DNA of 64,000 nt from Accumulibacter sp. (GTDB taxonomy: Bacteria > Pseudomonadota > Gammaproteobacteria > Burkholderiales > Rhodocyclaceae), in the NCBI RefSeq assembly GCF_023806625.1, contig NZ_JAMTDX010000027.1:62001-126000 (forward strand). Reading direction: 5' to 3'. A program made the position numbers and the translations under genes. Below are positions 50,313 through 59,722 of the stretch, in pieces. The stretch's first letter is position 1. The number at the start of each line of letters is the position of its first letter. The notes under the pieces are model-generated. The model was not told where the DNA came from and searched no databases. It saw only the letters and a program-made list of their open reading frames with translations.

Positions 50313-51648
50313 CGAGAGCTTCCTCTTCTGTTTCTTCATCATCCGCTCGGGGTTCGGCGGGCTTCTTCGGTTTGATGGCAATGGCGACTGCCTTGCCCGT
50401 TTCCAAGGTTGCCCGGATGACATCCTGAAGCACCTGCGACTGGTTGGGCGTCGTACCAACCCAAGCCTTGGACACCACGGTGGTAAATGAGGTGTTGTCG
50501 AAATGACGCTTTGCGTTTTCGTAGGTGATCCGCAGGCCACCTCTCGGCCCTTTGATGCCGGGGTCGTTCTCCAGCAACTTCCAGTAATCCAGCGGCAGGT
50601 ACATACCGGGCACCAGACTCACGTCGTCCGGGTTGAACACGAGCCGGGGGCAGAGCTTGAGGAAGAACGGGTTTTCAGTCAGCCGGTAGCCACCAATGTC
50701 GGTGTTGGGCGCGCATGCCTTCAACACGCCAAGCACGGCATCCATGCGGTCGATTTCTTTCTTCAACTGCGCATCGGGCAACCGATAGACGGCTTCGGCT
50801 GGCTCATCACGTCTGTCTTCACGCTCCATTGCCTTGTACTGAACCATGACAAAGCTCTGGTAGGTTTCGTTGAAGTAGATGAGATCGGTGCCGGTTTGCT
50901 CTTCGAGCGGAAGGCGGTTGGCAAGGATGACGGTGAGGCGTTCCGACGTTTCCTCGGACTCGAATACCGCCGCGCCATAGGGGTAGGTCTTGATGACATC
51001 AAAGCCCGGCAGGTTTTGCAGGTCGTTGACCACCATCGGGTCTTCACGCAGACGAACGCTGGGCAAGCCATCCAGAAAGGACACCGGCGTTTCGTTCGAT
51101 GGTGCCCATTGCTGAACAGGGTCGCGACTGAGTCCGGCAATCGACAGTGCTGTCAGCACCGCTTCTTTCTGCTGTGCCAGGTTCTCCCTTGCCTTGTCGG
51201 GCCATCGCCGGATGCGGTCGGTTCTGGTTTCACTGAACCGATCCAGCAGGGAGCTGGCTTGGGGCGCAAGCTGGCGGATGGTTTCGACGACGGCGAAAAA
51301 ACCTTTCTCGGTCAACAAACCGCCCGACCGGAACCGCTTGCGGATGGATGCTGCGCTACGCTTCGGCAAGCGGTTGAGCAGCTTCCTCACTGATATTGGC
51401 TCCGACAGTTCTTCCGCTTTGTCGATGTTCAGCCGGCTCAGGCCCGTGCCAGCACGCACGCCGCGACGCCCCAGCCCAATGTGCGTCAACTTTCCCGCGC
51501 CGATGACAAAACAGACCAAAGGTGCTGTTCGGCTGTGTTGAAAGTCGGCGACAGGTTCGGCAAATGCACGCTCCTCAGCGACACACCCCAGGAATGCGTC
51601 CATCCGATCTTTCGTGAGGAGTACGACGAAGCCGCTTGCTCTTGCCAT
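50305..51648 (-). CDS. Protein of unknown function between brxC and pglX (447 aa)
   Basis: Begins nine bases after brxC and runs into the pglX start. No family recognised. The N-terminus is small-residue and hydrophobic (SGFVVLLTKDRMDAFLGCVAEER), the middle helical (LLNRLPKRSAASIRKRF), and near residue 265 there is TDLIYFNETYQSFVMVQYKAM: an Asp, about 14 residues, then Q-x-K at the end of a strand, as in Mrr-type nuclease cores. The C-terminus is acidic (DDEETEEEALDV). Tight packing shows it belongs to the BREX transcript. Nuclease is a guess from one motif. Confidence 0.6.
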   Translation of the reverse strand: MARASGFVVLLTKDRMDAFLGCVAEERAFAEPVADFQHSRTAPLVCFVIGAGKLTHIGLGRRGVRAGTGLSRLNIDKAEELSEPISVRKLLNRLPKRSAASIRKRFRSGGLLTEKGFFAVVETIRQLAPQASSLLDRFSETRTDRIRRWPDKARENLAQQKEAVLTALSIAGLSRDPVQQWAPSNETPVSFLDGLPSVRLREDPMVVNDLQNLPGFDVIKTYPYGAAVFESEETSERLTVILANRLPLEEQTGTDLIYFNETYQSFVMVQYKAMEREDRRDEPAEAVYRLPDAQLKKEIDRMDAVLGVLKACAPNTDIGGYRLTENPFFLKLCPRLVFNPDDVSLVPGMYLPLDYWKLLENDPGIKGPRGGLRITYENAKRHFDNTSFTTVVSKAWVGTTPNQSQVLQDVIRATLETGKAVAIAIKPKKPAEPRADDEETEEEALDV

Positions 51649-51657
51649 CGAATCAGC

Positions 51658-54600
51658 TCACTCCACCACGAACCGCAGCTTGCTGGCGTCCTTGCCCTTG
51701 CAGCGCTCGTTCAAGAAGGCTTCGAAGCGCTTGCGGATGTCATCCGGCGTCGCGGGTGAGCCGCCTTGCAGCAGCGCCTTCTTGATGTCTTCGCTCGTGA
51801 CGCCGATCTTCTCCAGGCCAGAGAGTGCTTCCTGCACGGCGCTGACGAAGTCGGGCGGCACGGGGTCCGGCAGCTTCTTCGACGCGACGAACTTCTTGAT
51901 CAGTTCGTGCGCCGAGGCTTTGAGCAGGTCGAAGTTGGCCTGGATGATCGGGTCGTCCAGGTTGTCCAGCAGCGTCTGCTGCCATCCTTCGAGAAGACGA
52001 TCCAGCTCATCATCGAGCTGCTTGAGCACGTTCGCCGCCGGCAGGAAGTCGCCCTGTTCGTTGGCCGGACGGAAGTTGCAGTGCGGGCAGTACGGGCTGG
52101 CGGCCAGCTCGGACTCCACCAGCGACGCGCAGCTCTTGAGCTTGTCGAGCTTGTCGTCGAAGGCGGTGAGCTGGCTGGTGGGCATCAGTGAGATGCCCGC
52201 GAGCGCTCGCATCGCGACCAACCTGGGGTCCTTGCGCAGTGCCGACTTGGTCTTGTCTTCGGCAACGCCCAGGCGCGCTTTGCTGTGCTGGGCGATGTAG
52301 GCCGTCAGGTAATCCCTCTTCAACTTCGCCAAAGTCTGCCGGTAGTCGGCGGCATGCTTCGCGCTGCGGTCTGTCGCCAGCTTGTCGAGAATGTCCTTCC
52401 GCGCCGCCTGCGCTTGCTTGACCCACGGGTGGTCGCTGGCCAGCACCAGCTCGGCCTGCGACAGGTAGCCCGCCGTGGCCCCGAGCTCACCGACGAGTTC
52501 CAGCAGCTTCTCGACCGATGCCAGGACTTCGAGGTTCTTCTTCTGCGCATCGATGTCGTCCGAGCCGACGCGCAGATTCTTCAGCTTGCCGACCGTGTTG
52601 TACGGCGTCAGGCCTTCCGTGAAGGTCTTCAGCGCTTCCAGCCGAAGCCGCCAGTCACGAATCTCGTCGTCGGTCAGCAGCGGCTTGCCCCAGAAGCTGA
52701 GCTTGCCGTGAAGATCCGTACCAGCGATGAGCACACGGCCGACGAGTTTGGAGACGGCTTCGAGCAGTTGCTTGACCGGTTCTTCCGACCCCTGCGTGGC
52801 GAGCTGGGCCAGCCCGGGTGACAGGCCCAGCAGCTCGAACAGGGAGCGCAGCACCGCGACGTTGATCTCCTTCGGGGCTTCGACGTGCTTGAACTGCTTG
52901 AGCTCGTCGAGACTGCGCTCGGCCAGCTGGGTGATCTTCCCGGAGTCGATCTTGTCGCCCGTGATGGCCAGGACGATGTCGCCGGCGTAGACGAGCCCGC
53001 CCAGTACCGTCACCAGCAGATCGGGTTCCAACCGGAACTTCACCGGGTGGAAGTACTCGACGTCGCTCGGCCCACTTAGCAGCTCGCCACGGTTCAGCAC
53101 CTGGCCATGGCCCTTGGCCTTGAGACGGCTCAGGACCTCCTGCGCGTAGCGCGAGCGGCCTGGGTCGATGCGGTCGCCGTCGAGCATCTCCAGCGCATCC
53201 AGGATGGCATTGGCGTCCTTGGTACGCGTGCCACCCGCCAGCGCCTTGAGCGCGCTGCCGACCAGCTGCTTGCGGTTGGTCTCAGTGACCAGCATCGAGA
53301 AGACTGGGTAATCGGGCGCGATGTCGGCGAAGTGCTGCTTGAGTGCCAGCCCGGAGATCACGTTGACAATGTCGCGGAAGTTGGCGCGCTCATCGGCGCC
53401 CAGGCGCAGCTTGTCGCGGATCGAGACGCCCTTGGTCCACTCCTGCAGGGTCTTGGTCTTGCCCTGGTAGGTGACCTCGTAGGCGGTCATCTGCTTCTCC
53501 TGCAGCCACTTGCTCATGTCGCGCAGGGCGTCCTTCGCCTTGTCCAGGTAGATGGCCTTGGCGCCGCCGCTGGCAGTGGACGCGAGGTCGTGCGCCGCGG
53601 CGTAGAAGGACAGGTGCCGCTTGATGGCGTCGTCCAGACCCTTCAGGCGGAAGAACACTTCGTCGGCCTTGCTCTCGTCGCGGAACCGGGGTGGCTCGAA
53701 GGGCTGGATGAAGTAAACGTAGAAATCGCGCTCGGGTTGCGCGGTGGGGCGGTCGTTCGGGGCGCCGAAGAACAGGTAGCCATTGCGGTCGACGCGGTGC
53801 TCCTGCCACTCGATCTGGTATTGCCAGATCTGGTGGCCCGTGACGTAGGTGCTCTCGTCGGTCCGCTCCATTAATTGCTTGATGGCGCCGTAGTAGGCAC
53901 GGTCCAGCGCGTCGTCCGACAACGCTTCGGCGCGCTTTTCGATCTGCGCGTCGTAGTCGACGTCCTTCTTCAGGTCGAGGTAGTACTGCTCGGTGTCGGC
54001 CGCCTTGGAAATGAACTGTCCGTTGACCGTCTTGACGATCTCGCGCAGCGTGGTCTGCACGGCGGTAAGCAGGTCGTCGGCGGGATCGCCGCCCATGTCC
54101 TCGATGCCTGGCTGGTACAGGCACAGGGTGTCGCGCAATTCCGCCGCCGTGGGCCCGACCGGCACGTAGATGTCGCCCCCCGTCGTGAGTCGGTGCACCG
54201 AGAGCCCGCTGATGACACGCAGCGCCATCGCCTTGTAGGTCGGCCGGGAGAAGGCCTTCTGCACTCGCTCGGTCAGCACCTCGGACACCTTCAGCACAGG
54301 CCCGATGCTCGGGTCGGACCGCAACACCGAGTTGGAGGTCACCGTCTCCCAGAACTTGTCGTAGCCGATCAACCCCGGGCGATCGTCCGGTACGTCGTTG
54401 TTGAGGATGGCCTGGATCTGGTCGCGCAACGTGACCAGCGCGCCGCGCTTCTCGGTGAACACCAGACGCTCGAAGGTGCCGATGTACTCCGGATGAACGG
54501 GGAACAGGCGCACGTACTCGTCCATGCGCTCGTTCATGGTGCTGTAGAACTTGGCGAACTTGGTCAGGTAGGTGCGAATCCTGTTCTGCTGGTCTGCGGT

Positions 54601-55383
54601 CTTCTTCAGCAGACGTTCGGCCACGACGAAGCTGACGTCCTGGCGGGCGAGCAGCACCTGCGTGAAGCGGTCCTTCACGCGGCGCAGGCTGTCCGCCACG
54701 TGCTGGAACCGGGTGCTGTCGAAGATGGCTTCCTGCACGCCGGCTACGAAGCGGAACCGCAGGTGCTTGGTGACCTCGCCGATCTCCCGCAGGAACGACA
54801 AGTCCAGCACCAGGTCGTGGTCCTTGCGGGAGCGCAGGAACTCCAGGAACTCATCGACGACCAGCAGCACGCCGTGGTTGGGGTGAACCTCGGCGAAGGC
54901 GGCCATCATTTCCTCGAAGGCTGCCTTGTTGTTGACCACCTTGTCGGCGGGTGGGAACGAGTAGCTGACGCCGTTCTTCTCCAGGAACAACTCGAGCTGC
55001 TGCGTGACGATGTCCCGCAGCGACATCTGGCTGGAGATCTCGATGCGGTGCACCTTGAACTTGCCCGCGATGGCCGCCGCTGCCTCCGCGACTCTGGGGT
55101 GGCGGATCATCGACTGGTAAGCCGCGTCCTCCGCCACGAGCGAGATGACCGACATCAGGTGCGACTTGCCCGTGCCGTAGTTGCCAACGACCAGCACACC
55201 CTTGTGGTCGACCGATTCGTCGAACGAGAGCTGCGGGATCATGTGCTTGGCGATCCGCTCCGCCATGTCGTCCGAGATGACGTAGGTCGCGACGAGTTTC
55301 TTCGCCTCGTTCGGACGATTGGCATCGAGCAGCTGGATGACCGATTCGATCGGTTCGAACTGGATGAGATCGCTGTAGCGCAT
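51658..55383 (-). CDS. brxC: BREX P-loop ATPase BrxC (PglY-like, DUF6079 type)
   Basis: 1241 aa. The largest BREX subunit: N-terminal P-loop GNYGTGKSHLMSVI (about residues 67-80), a Walker B-like strand VLLVVDEFLEFLRSRKD near residue 170, and a long helical C-terminal portion with a zinc-like CPHC near residue 1135 (SPYCPHCNFRP). The ATG follows TAGGGGGAATAGGGG. BrxC is essential for BREX; it may assemble on DNA with BrxF. Stop lies nine bases before the next gene. Confidence 0.9.
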   Translation of the reverse strand: MRYSDLIQFEPIESVIQLLDANRPNEAKKLVATYVISDDMAERIAKHMIPQLSFDESVDHKGVLVVGNYGTGKSHLMSVISLVAEDAAYQSMIRHPRVAEAAAAIAGKFKVHRIEISSQMSLRDIVTQQLELFLEKNGVSYSFPPADKVVNNKAAFEEMMAAFAEVHPNHGVLLVVDEFLEFLRSRKDHDLVLDLSFLREIGEVTKHLRFRFVAGVQEAIFDSTRFQHVADSLRRVKDRFTQVLLARQDVSFVVAERLLKKTADQQNRIRTYLTKFAKFYSTMNERMDEYVRLFPVHPEYIGTFERLVFTEKRGALVTLRDQIQAILNNDVPDDRPGLIGYDKFWETVTSNSVLRSDPSIGPVLKVSEVLTERVQKAFSRPTYKAMALRVISGLSVHRLTTGGDIYVPVGPTAAELRDTLCLYQPGIEDMGGDPADDLLTAVQTTLREIVKTVNGQFISKAADTEQYYLDLKKDVDYDAQIEKRAEALSDDALDRAYYGAIKQLMERTDESTYVTGHQIWQYQIEWQEHRVDRNGYLFFGAPNDRPTAQPERDFYVYFIQPFEPPRFRDESKADEVFFRLKGLDDAIKRHLSFYAAAHDLASTASGGAKAIYLDKAKDALRDMSKWLQEKQMTAYEVTYQGKTKTLQEWTKGVSIRDKLRLGADERANFRDIVNVISGLALKQHFADIAPDYPVFSMLVTETNRKQLVGSALKALAGGTRTKDANAILDALEMLDGDRIDPGRSRYAQEVLSRLKAKGHGQVLNRGELLSGPSDVEYFHPVKFRLEPDLLVTVLGGLVYAGDIVLAITGDKIDSGKITQLAERSLDELKQFKHVEAPKEINVAVLRSLFELLGLSPGLAQLATQGSEEPVKQLLEAVSKLVGRVLIAGTDLHGKLSFWGKPLLTDDEIRDWRLRLEALKTFTEGLTPYNTVGKLKNLRVGSDDIDAQKKNLEVLASVEKLLELVGELGATAGYLSQAELVLASDHPWVKQAQAARKDILDKLATDRSAKHAADYRQTLAKLKRDYLTAYIAQHSKARLGVAEDKTKSALRKDPRLVAMRALAGISLMPTSQLTAFDDKLDKLKSCASLVESELAASPYCPHCNFRPANEQGDFLPAANVLKQLDDELDRLLEGWQQTLLDNLDDPIIQANFDLLKASAHELIKKFVASKKLPDPVPPDFVSAVQEALSGLEKIGVTSEDIKKALLQGGSPATPDDIRKRFEAFLNERCKGKDASKLRFVVE

Positions 55384-55400
55384 GTGTTCCCCTATTCCCC

Positions 55401-55859
55401 CTACTGAATCGCGAACGGGACCAGAGCTTCAATGCCATAGTCCTGGTGTTCCGGATGACCCATCTCGGTGTAGATCAGCCGCCCATCCCGCAACTCGCCC
55501 GGCCAGACAGCGACAACCCGTCGTGCATGAGCGTGCCGCTTCAGCAAGTCGAGCGGATCAAGCTGGAGCGTGCGGTCGAACAGAAGCTCGATGTTGTCGA
55601 GCAGCAGCAAGTCACCCACGGCGTGCTGATCGGCCAATTCACGCAGGATGGTGTTGGTCTGCAGGTGACGCTGCCGCTGGGGGATCGCCGCCAGCCGGCG
55701 ACCCAGCTCCGCGCCGACGTTGATCGGTTCCGCCGCGACACGCTTGCCAAACGCGATCAGAAGCGCGGTCTTGCCAGCACCCGGAGCGCCCACCAGAAGG
55801 ATCAGCTTGCAGTGGAGGGCCCCGACGTCGGTGGCCAACCGGTCAAGTTGCTCGAGCAC
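55401..55859 (-). CDS. brxF: BREX type 3 P-loop protein BrxF
   Basis: 152 aa from GTG 55859, preceded by GGAGAAAAAGG. P-loop LVGAPGAGKTALL (residues about 23-35), NVGAELGRRLAAIPQRQR, LLLLDNIELLFDRTLQLDPLDLL and the C-terminal VVAVWPGELRDGRLIYTEMGHPEHQDY are BrxF signatures. BrxF is specific for type 3 BREX and is the first gene of such operons, which fixes the type. The promoter must lie in the 56-kb region upstream, next to IS remnants. Confidence 0.92.
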   Translation of the reverse strand: MLEQLDRLATDVGALHCKLILLVGAPGAGKTALLIAFGKRVAAEPINVGAELGRRLAAIPQRQRHLQTNTILRELADQHAVGDLLLLDNIELLFDRTLQLDPLDLLKRHAHARRVVAVWPGELRDGRLIYTEMGHPEHQDYGIEALVPFAIQ

Positions 55860-56275
55860 TGCTGGCCTTTTTCTCCGGCCGCGCCGGTGGATTGCGTATC
55901 GTTATTCGGCTGCCGTGTCGCCATCAGGACCTCGATGGGACGGCGGTCGAATCTTATGCTTCCAAGGCTCCCTCGACAAGCGAGGCGAAACTCTCGTACC
56001 AACTCGCCGCGACTGGTTCGGCGGCCAGCGCCAGCGGCCACCCAGCCAGTACTCCGGCATGGCCAACGAATGGAGCTTTCGGGTGTGCCGAGAAGCGCAG
56101 CGCTTTGGCTGAAGCCCTGGGCAAACTGGCAGCTGTGCGGAAGAACGGATTCTTTGCGTCGCGGCCGTCGAACCCTGCCGACGAGACATTCCTGCGGCGT
56201 GCGACGCACGGCGATACGGACGACCTCGTCTCGGAGGCTTCCCTGCTGGCAACCGCTCCAGCTGCGCCAAGACGG
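55860..56275. other. Upstream region of the BREX operon, no gene recognised
   Basis: About 415 bases with overlapping open frames on both strands but no family sense, no ribosome site and no clean promoter. It is expected to contain the BREX promoter. It may also hold further unrecognisable transposon debris. Confidence 0.35.
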
Positions 56276-57084
56276 TCATCGGCAACAGCAAGCGGTTGTG
56301 CAGGCAATTGGTGGCGTTGAGCGGGAGCGCAAGACCCCGCTATGGGCTGCGATCGGTTGCGATCGGCACGGGCATTGCGAGAAGCCCCCCGACGACTGGC
56401 GTCGGGGTACGGCATGAGCAGGGAACGGATGGTTTCGAGGTCGTCGGACGCGACCCTGCGAACGGCTTTTCTGACACGGCCAGAAGCCCTGACTGACGGT
56501 CATAGGCCAGGAGTTTGACGCGACCGTGCGCTGGCGGTCGCGAAAGACGAACAGGGCGCCGTCGAACGGATCCTTGGCCAGTTTCTGAAGCGCTCTCCCC
56601 GGCGAGACCGTCAATGCCGCAGCGAAAGTCTCCCGGTTCGGCAGCAACGCAGACTCGTGATCAACACGATTACGCCTGCATCTGCCAGAGGCTGCGGGCA
56701 ATCCCGGCGATGTTGCTGCTGGCCGCTTGCGGAAGTTCGATCCGCAGCGCGTGCCCGTGTCGGTCAGAAAAGGATGGAGACGCAAGCCGGTGGGGCGAGC
56801 GGCAGACCGAAGTCTAGTTCGACGAAATCCGCTGGCTGGGAAGTGCTCCACGCGCTCTCGGCCGGACTGCTGGTCGTGGCGTTCAGCCGGCGCATCAGGC
56901 GGGTGTAGTCGAGCTTCAACGCGACCGCCACCCTGCCGATTCCGTATCGCCCGGCGAGGACGCTTGCTTGCACCCACGGGTCGTCCGGAATGCGGACGCT
57001 GCTCGGGCGCTTGCTCCGCCACGCGGGAAGAGCGGCGGCCGTTTTGGCCAGCTGCCGGTCGACAAGGGGAAGGGATGAGGGCAT
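56276..57084 (-). mobile_element. Degenerate IS66-family element (tnpA/tnpB remnants)
   Basis: On the minus strand, 57084-56764 encodes PDDPWVQASVLAGRYGIGRVAVALKLDYTRLMRRL and FVELDF, the pattern of the small IS66 orfA (TnpA). Its expected tail (RIELPQAASSNIAGIARSLWQMQA) continues in another frame to about 56690. Next come pieces of TnpB: LTVSPGRALQKLAKDPFDGALFVFRDRQR and QGFWPCQKSRSQGRVRRPR, split over several frames. So both accessory genes are broken by frameshifts, and no tnpC is left. Ends and inverted repeats could not be placed. Confidence 0.65.
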
Positions 57085-57497
57085 CGACGGGGATCCGGAC
57101 CACGATGACCGAGCCCGACAATCTACCAGACGCCACCTGGAATTCCACGCAGGGTTGCCGAAAGCATACCAGTGGGCGAATCAACGGGACTCGACCGAGC
57201 ATGATGAACGAGGGGTTGGCGTAAAATGGACGTCGTCCGGCTTGAAGTCTGGCGGCACACCGGTTGACGAGCGAGCTGGCAACGCTCTCGCCCCAGCTGC
57301 CTGCTACGCTCGCACGAATCGTGTGAAAGTCGGACCTGAATTGCTTCGGCGAACTTGGGAGCGTGCCTGGTTGAGCATTGGTGCGCCCGGCAGTTTCCCT
57401 GAGGACAGCGGGTCAGCAAACCGCGGGAGGATCCTATTTCATGCATCTGGAAGGTGATGCAAGGGCCATGCATTCACCGGTGGACTAGCCGCACAAC
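57085..57497. other. Intergenic region upstream of the CARF-type activator
   Basis: About 410 bases between the IS66 remnant and the activator gene. No convincing coding sequence on either strand and no strong sigma-70 promoter by eye. The activator's ribosome site is weak (GGTGGACTAGCCGCACAAC before ATG 57498). Confidence 0.35.
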
Positions 57498-59147
57498 ATG
57501 CGTCGTCGAGTTCTGATCTCCTGGATAGCCGTAAACAACGATCCCTACGAGCGTGATCGGGCAGGTGGCGACTTTCGCCTGGTTGATGGTTGCCGGGTTC
57601 CTGGTCCATCTCTGACCCTGTTGTTCGACCCTGAGTCCGTTTATGCGGGCAGCATTTCTGACTTCGTTCTGTTTCATGGACGAGCGCGAGACGGGAAGGA
57701 AACACGCGAATCTCGATCGGTCAGCCAGACATTGGAGGAACTGAGAGCCAGGGATCCGGATCTGCGCATTCATCAGGAGCCCTGGGACGGCGACGATCCA
57801 ACGGATCACGGGCAGATATACGAGTTCCTCAGGGAGAGGCTCCCGGCAGTACGGAAGAGGTTTGCCGACCGAGAACTGGTGATCCACGTCAGTCCGGGCA
57901 CGCCTTCCATGCAAACGGTCCTGATACTGATGGGCGAAACAGGGTTCATCGACTCGCCATTCTCCCTCGTCAAGTCCTATCGCAAGGAGGAGCGGAACGG
58001 CCGCCCTGCCGTGGTGCCCGTTCGGCTCGGCATCGACAGCTACTACAAGGCATACCGTGCGGCGCGGCCTACGGAAATTTCCTCGGAAGATGCGGCGATC
58101 GTCTGGGATCCTGCGCGGTTTCAGTCGGAGCGCATGCGGCAGATTTTCGACGAGGCCCGCAGATTTGCGCAGTTGAATGTACCCGTTCTCTTGCTCGGTG
58201 AGCGAGGCACGGGCAAGACAACTCTGGCTGGCTGGATTCGATCCCACAGTCCGTACCGTGTAGAGGCACGGGATGCTCATTGGCCGGCGGTCGCCTGCGG
58301 CCAGTACAACCCCGAAACGATGCGTGCTGAGTTGTTCGGCTATAAGCGCGGTTCCTTCACCGGCGCTCTCAGGGATCATGAGGGCCTGCTCGCAGTGGCC
58401 CATAAGGACACGTTGTTTCTCGACGAAGTGGGGGATGTAGGCCGAGACCTCCAGCGCCTCCTGATCAAGGCCGTCGAGGAGAAGAGCTACATGCGCTTGG
58501 GGGACGATCGACAACTGACGAGCGACTTCAGACTGATATCGGCGACAAATCTTTCGGACGAAGAGCTGCGCGAGCGACTGGACCCGGACTTTTTCGATCG
58601 CATCAGCATGCTCACTCTGCGCCTGCCGCCGTTGCGCGAGGTTCCAGAAGAGATTCCCTGGCTCTGGGAAATGGTCTTCGCTCAGGCCTCGCGTCGAGCC
58701 GGCACTGCTCGGATACGGCTCCCGGACAGCGCCCACCGGGCCATCGTGAACGAGCTGTCGCGTCATCCACTTCCCGGGAATCTGAGGGACTTGTTTCGGG
58801 TGGCGTACCGCACGATCGCTGCCCGGGCGGATCGGCACTCGCCCCTGTCGGCCGCCGAGGCGTCCCAGTACGGTCTGGCGGGCGTGGACGGATCCCGGAC
58901 TGACGCCGGAGCGGACTCGCTACCGCAGTCCGTGGCGCGGGCGTTTGCCGAGTCATCGAGCCTGGATGCCCTGATCCCACCCGGCAAGACCATCGAAACG
59001 AAAGTCGTCGAGCGAGCGCTCAAGGGGTACCTGGCGGCTGAACTTCGCAGGGTCGCGAAGAAGCGGGGCGTTTCGCCTGACACCCTCTGCGATGTGACGG
59101 ACCGCGCCTTGAGAGAATGGTCGGCAGCCAGGGAGCGGAAATATTGA
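57498..59147 (+). CDS. Sigma-54-dependent activator with N-terminal CARF-like domain (RtcR-like)
   Basis: 549 aa. Residues 1-190: Rossmann-like layout with VLISWIAVNNDPY, SLTLLFDPESVYAGSISDFVLFHG and a ligand-loop motif VIHVSPGTPSMQTVLIL (about 128-144), the pattern of CARF domains that sense cyclic oligonucleotides. Residues 210-450: AAA+ domain with Walker A GERGTGKTT (about 234), the sigma-54 contact loop as GSFTGA (normally GAFTGA), Walker B TLFLDEVGD and arginine-finger region RLPPLREVPEEIPWL. The C-terminus is helical but not a clear Fis HTH. It lies just upstream of a -24/-12 promoter and the operon it probably controls. No rtcA/rtcB follow, so it is not RtcR proper. Confidence 0.8.
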   Translation: MRRRVLISWIAVNNDPYERDRAGGDFRLVDGCRVPGPSLTLLFDPESVYAGSISDFVLFHGRARDGKETRESRSVSQTLEELRARDPDLRIHQEPWDGDDPTDHGQIYEFLRERLPAVRKRFADRELVIHVSPGTPSMQTVLILMGETGFIDSPFSLVKSYRKEERNGRPAVVPVRLGIDSYYKAYRAARPTEISSEDAAIVWDPARFQSERMRQIFDEARRFAQLNVPVLLLGERGTGKTTLAGWIRSHSPYRVEARDAHWPAVACGQYNPETMRAELFGYKRGSFTGALRDHEGLLAVAHKDTLFLDEVGDVGRDLQRLLIKAVEEKSYMRLGDDRQLTSDFRLISATNLSDEELRERLDPDFFDRISMLTLRLPPLREVPEEIPWLWEMVFAQASRRAGTARIRLPDSAHRAIVNELSRHPLPGNLRDLFRVAYRTIAARADRHSPLSAAEASQYGLAGVDGSRTDAGADSLPQSVARAFAESSSLDALIPPGKTIETKVVERALKGYLAAELRRVAKKRGVSPDTLCDVTDRALREWSAARERKY

Positions 59148-59285
59148 TCCGGTCTCTGGAAAGTTGCTTCCGAATAGCCACGATTTCCGGTCTCCGCGCG
59201 AGTCTGGCGATAACCGCTCAAATGCTATGCAACAGGTTGATATATAGGACGTTGCGTTCCTCTTGGCGCGTCGCTTTGGAGCCGT

Positions 59286-59301
59286 TGGCACGCTTTTCGC
59301 T
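59286..59301 (+). promoter_or_regulatory. Predicted sigma-54 (-24/-12) promoter
   Basis: TGGCACGCTTTTCGCT matches TGGCACG-N4-TTGCW with one mismatch (T>C before the GC) and has the exact 10-base spacing between GG and GC. It lies 63 bases before the DUF4258 start and 139 bases after the activator gene, so transcription would begin near 59312. Confidence 0.75.
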
Positions 59302-59363
59302 GGTATGTCTGGTGTGGGGCCCGGGATCGGTCCGGGCCCGTCCAACCCGGGAGAGCCAGCCAG

Positions 59364-59681
59364 ATGAACAAGCAGAGCATCGCACCCAGCAACGCTCCGG
59401 CCATCACTCAACACGCGTGGACTCGCATGAGCGGCCGTGGATTGAACTGCCAGACCATCGATACCGTGCTGAGCTTCGGGCGTGTGATTCACGTGCGCGG
59501 GGCGGCGATTCACGTCATCGGCCGGAAGGAAGTAGAGAAGCTGGCTCGTTTCGGCGTGGATGTGGGCCACTGCGAAGGGGTCCAGGTCGTCTGCACCCCC
59601 GACGGATCCGCAATCCTGACGGTGTACAGGAACAGCGACTTCCGAGGACTGAAGACGGGTGGCGGACGGCGTTGGCACTGA
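59364..59681 (+). CDS. DUF4258-like small protein (RelE/BECR-type fold candidate)
   Basis: 105 aa with ribosome site GGGAGAGCC. The core matches the DUF4258 layout: TQHAWTRMSGRGLNCQTIDTVLSFG, a hairpin HVRGAAIHVIGRKEV, and VQVVCTPDGSAILTVYRNSDF, with the conserved His/Arg at the start of helix 1. DUF4258 is grouped with RelE/BrnT-like RNase folds, so this may be a small RNase or an inactive relative. It is the first gene behind the sigma-54 promoter. Confidence 0.7.
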   Translation: MNKQSIAPSNAPAITQHAWTRMSGRGLNCQTIDTVLSFGRVIHVRGAAIHVIGRKEVEKLARFGVDVGHCEGVQVVCTPDGSAILTVYRNSDFRGLKTGGGRRWH

Positions 59682-59722
59682 TGGCTTGCAGCTCGCTCGG
59701 CCAGAACTAAACGGGGCAGACC

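Noticed and set aside
53875-55407. 510-codon open frame on the plus strand
   Set aside because: Antisense to brxC; no recognisable motif.
57498-59147. Calling the activator RtcR of the RNA repair system
   Set aside because: rtcB and rtcA are absent; the downstream sigma-54 operon is a different gene set.
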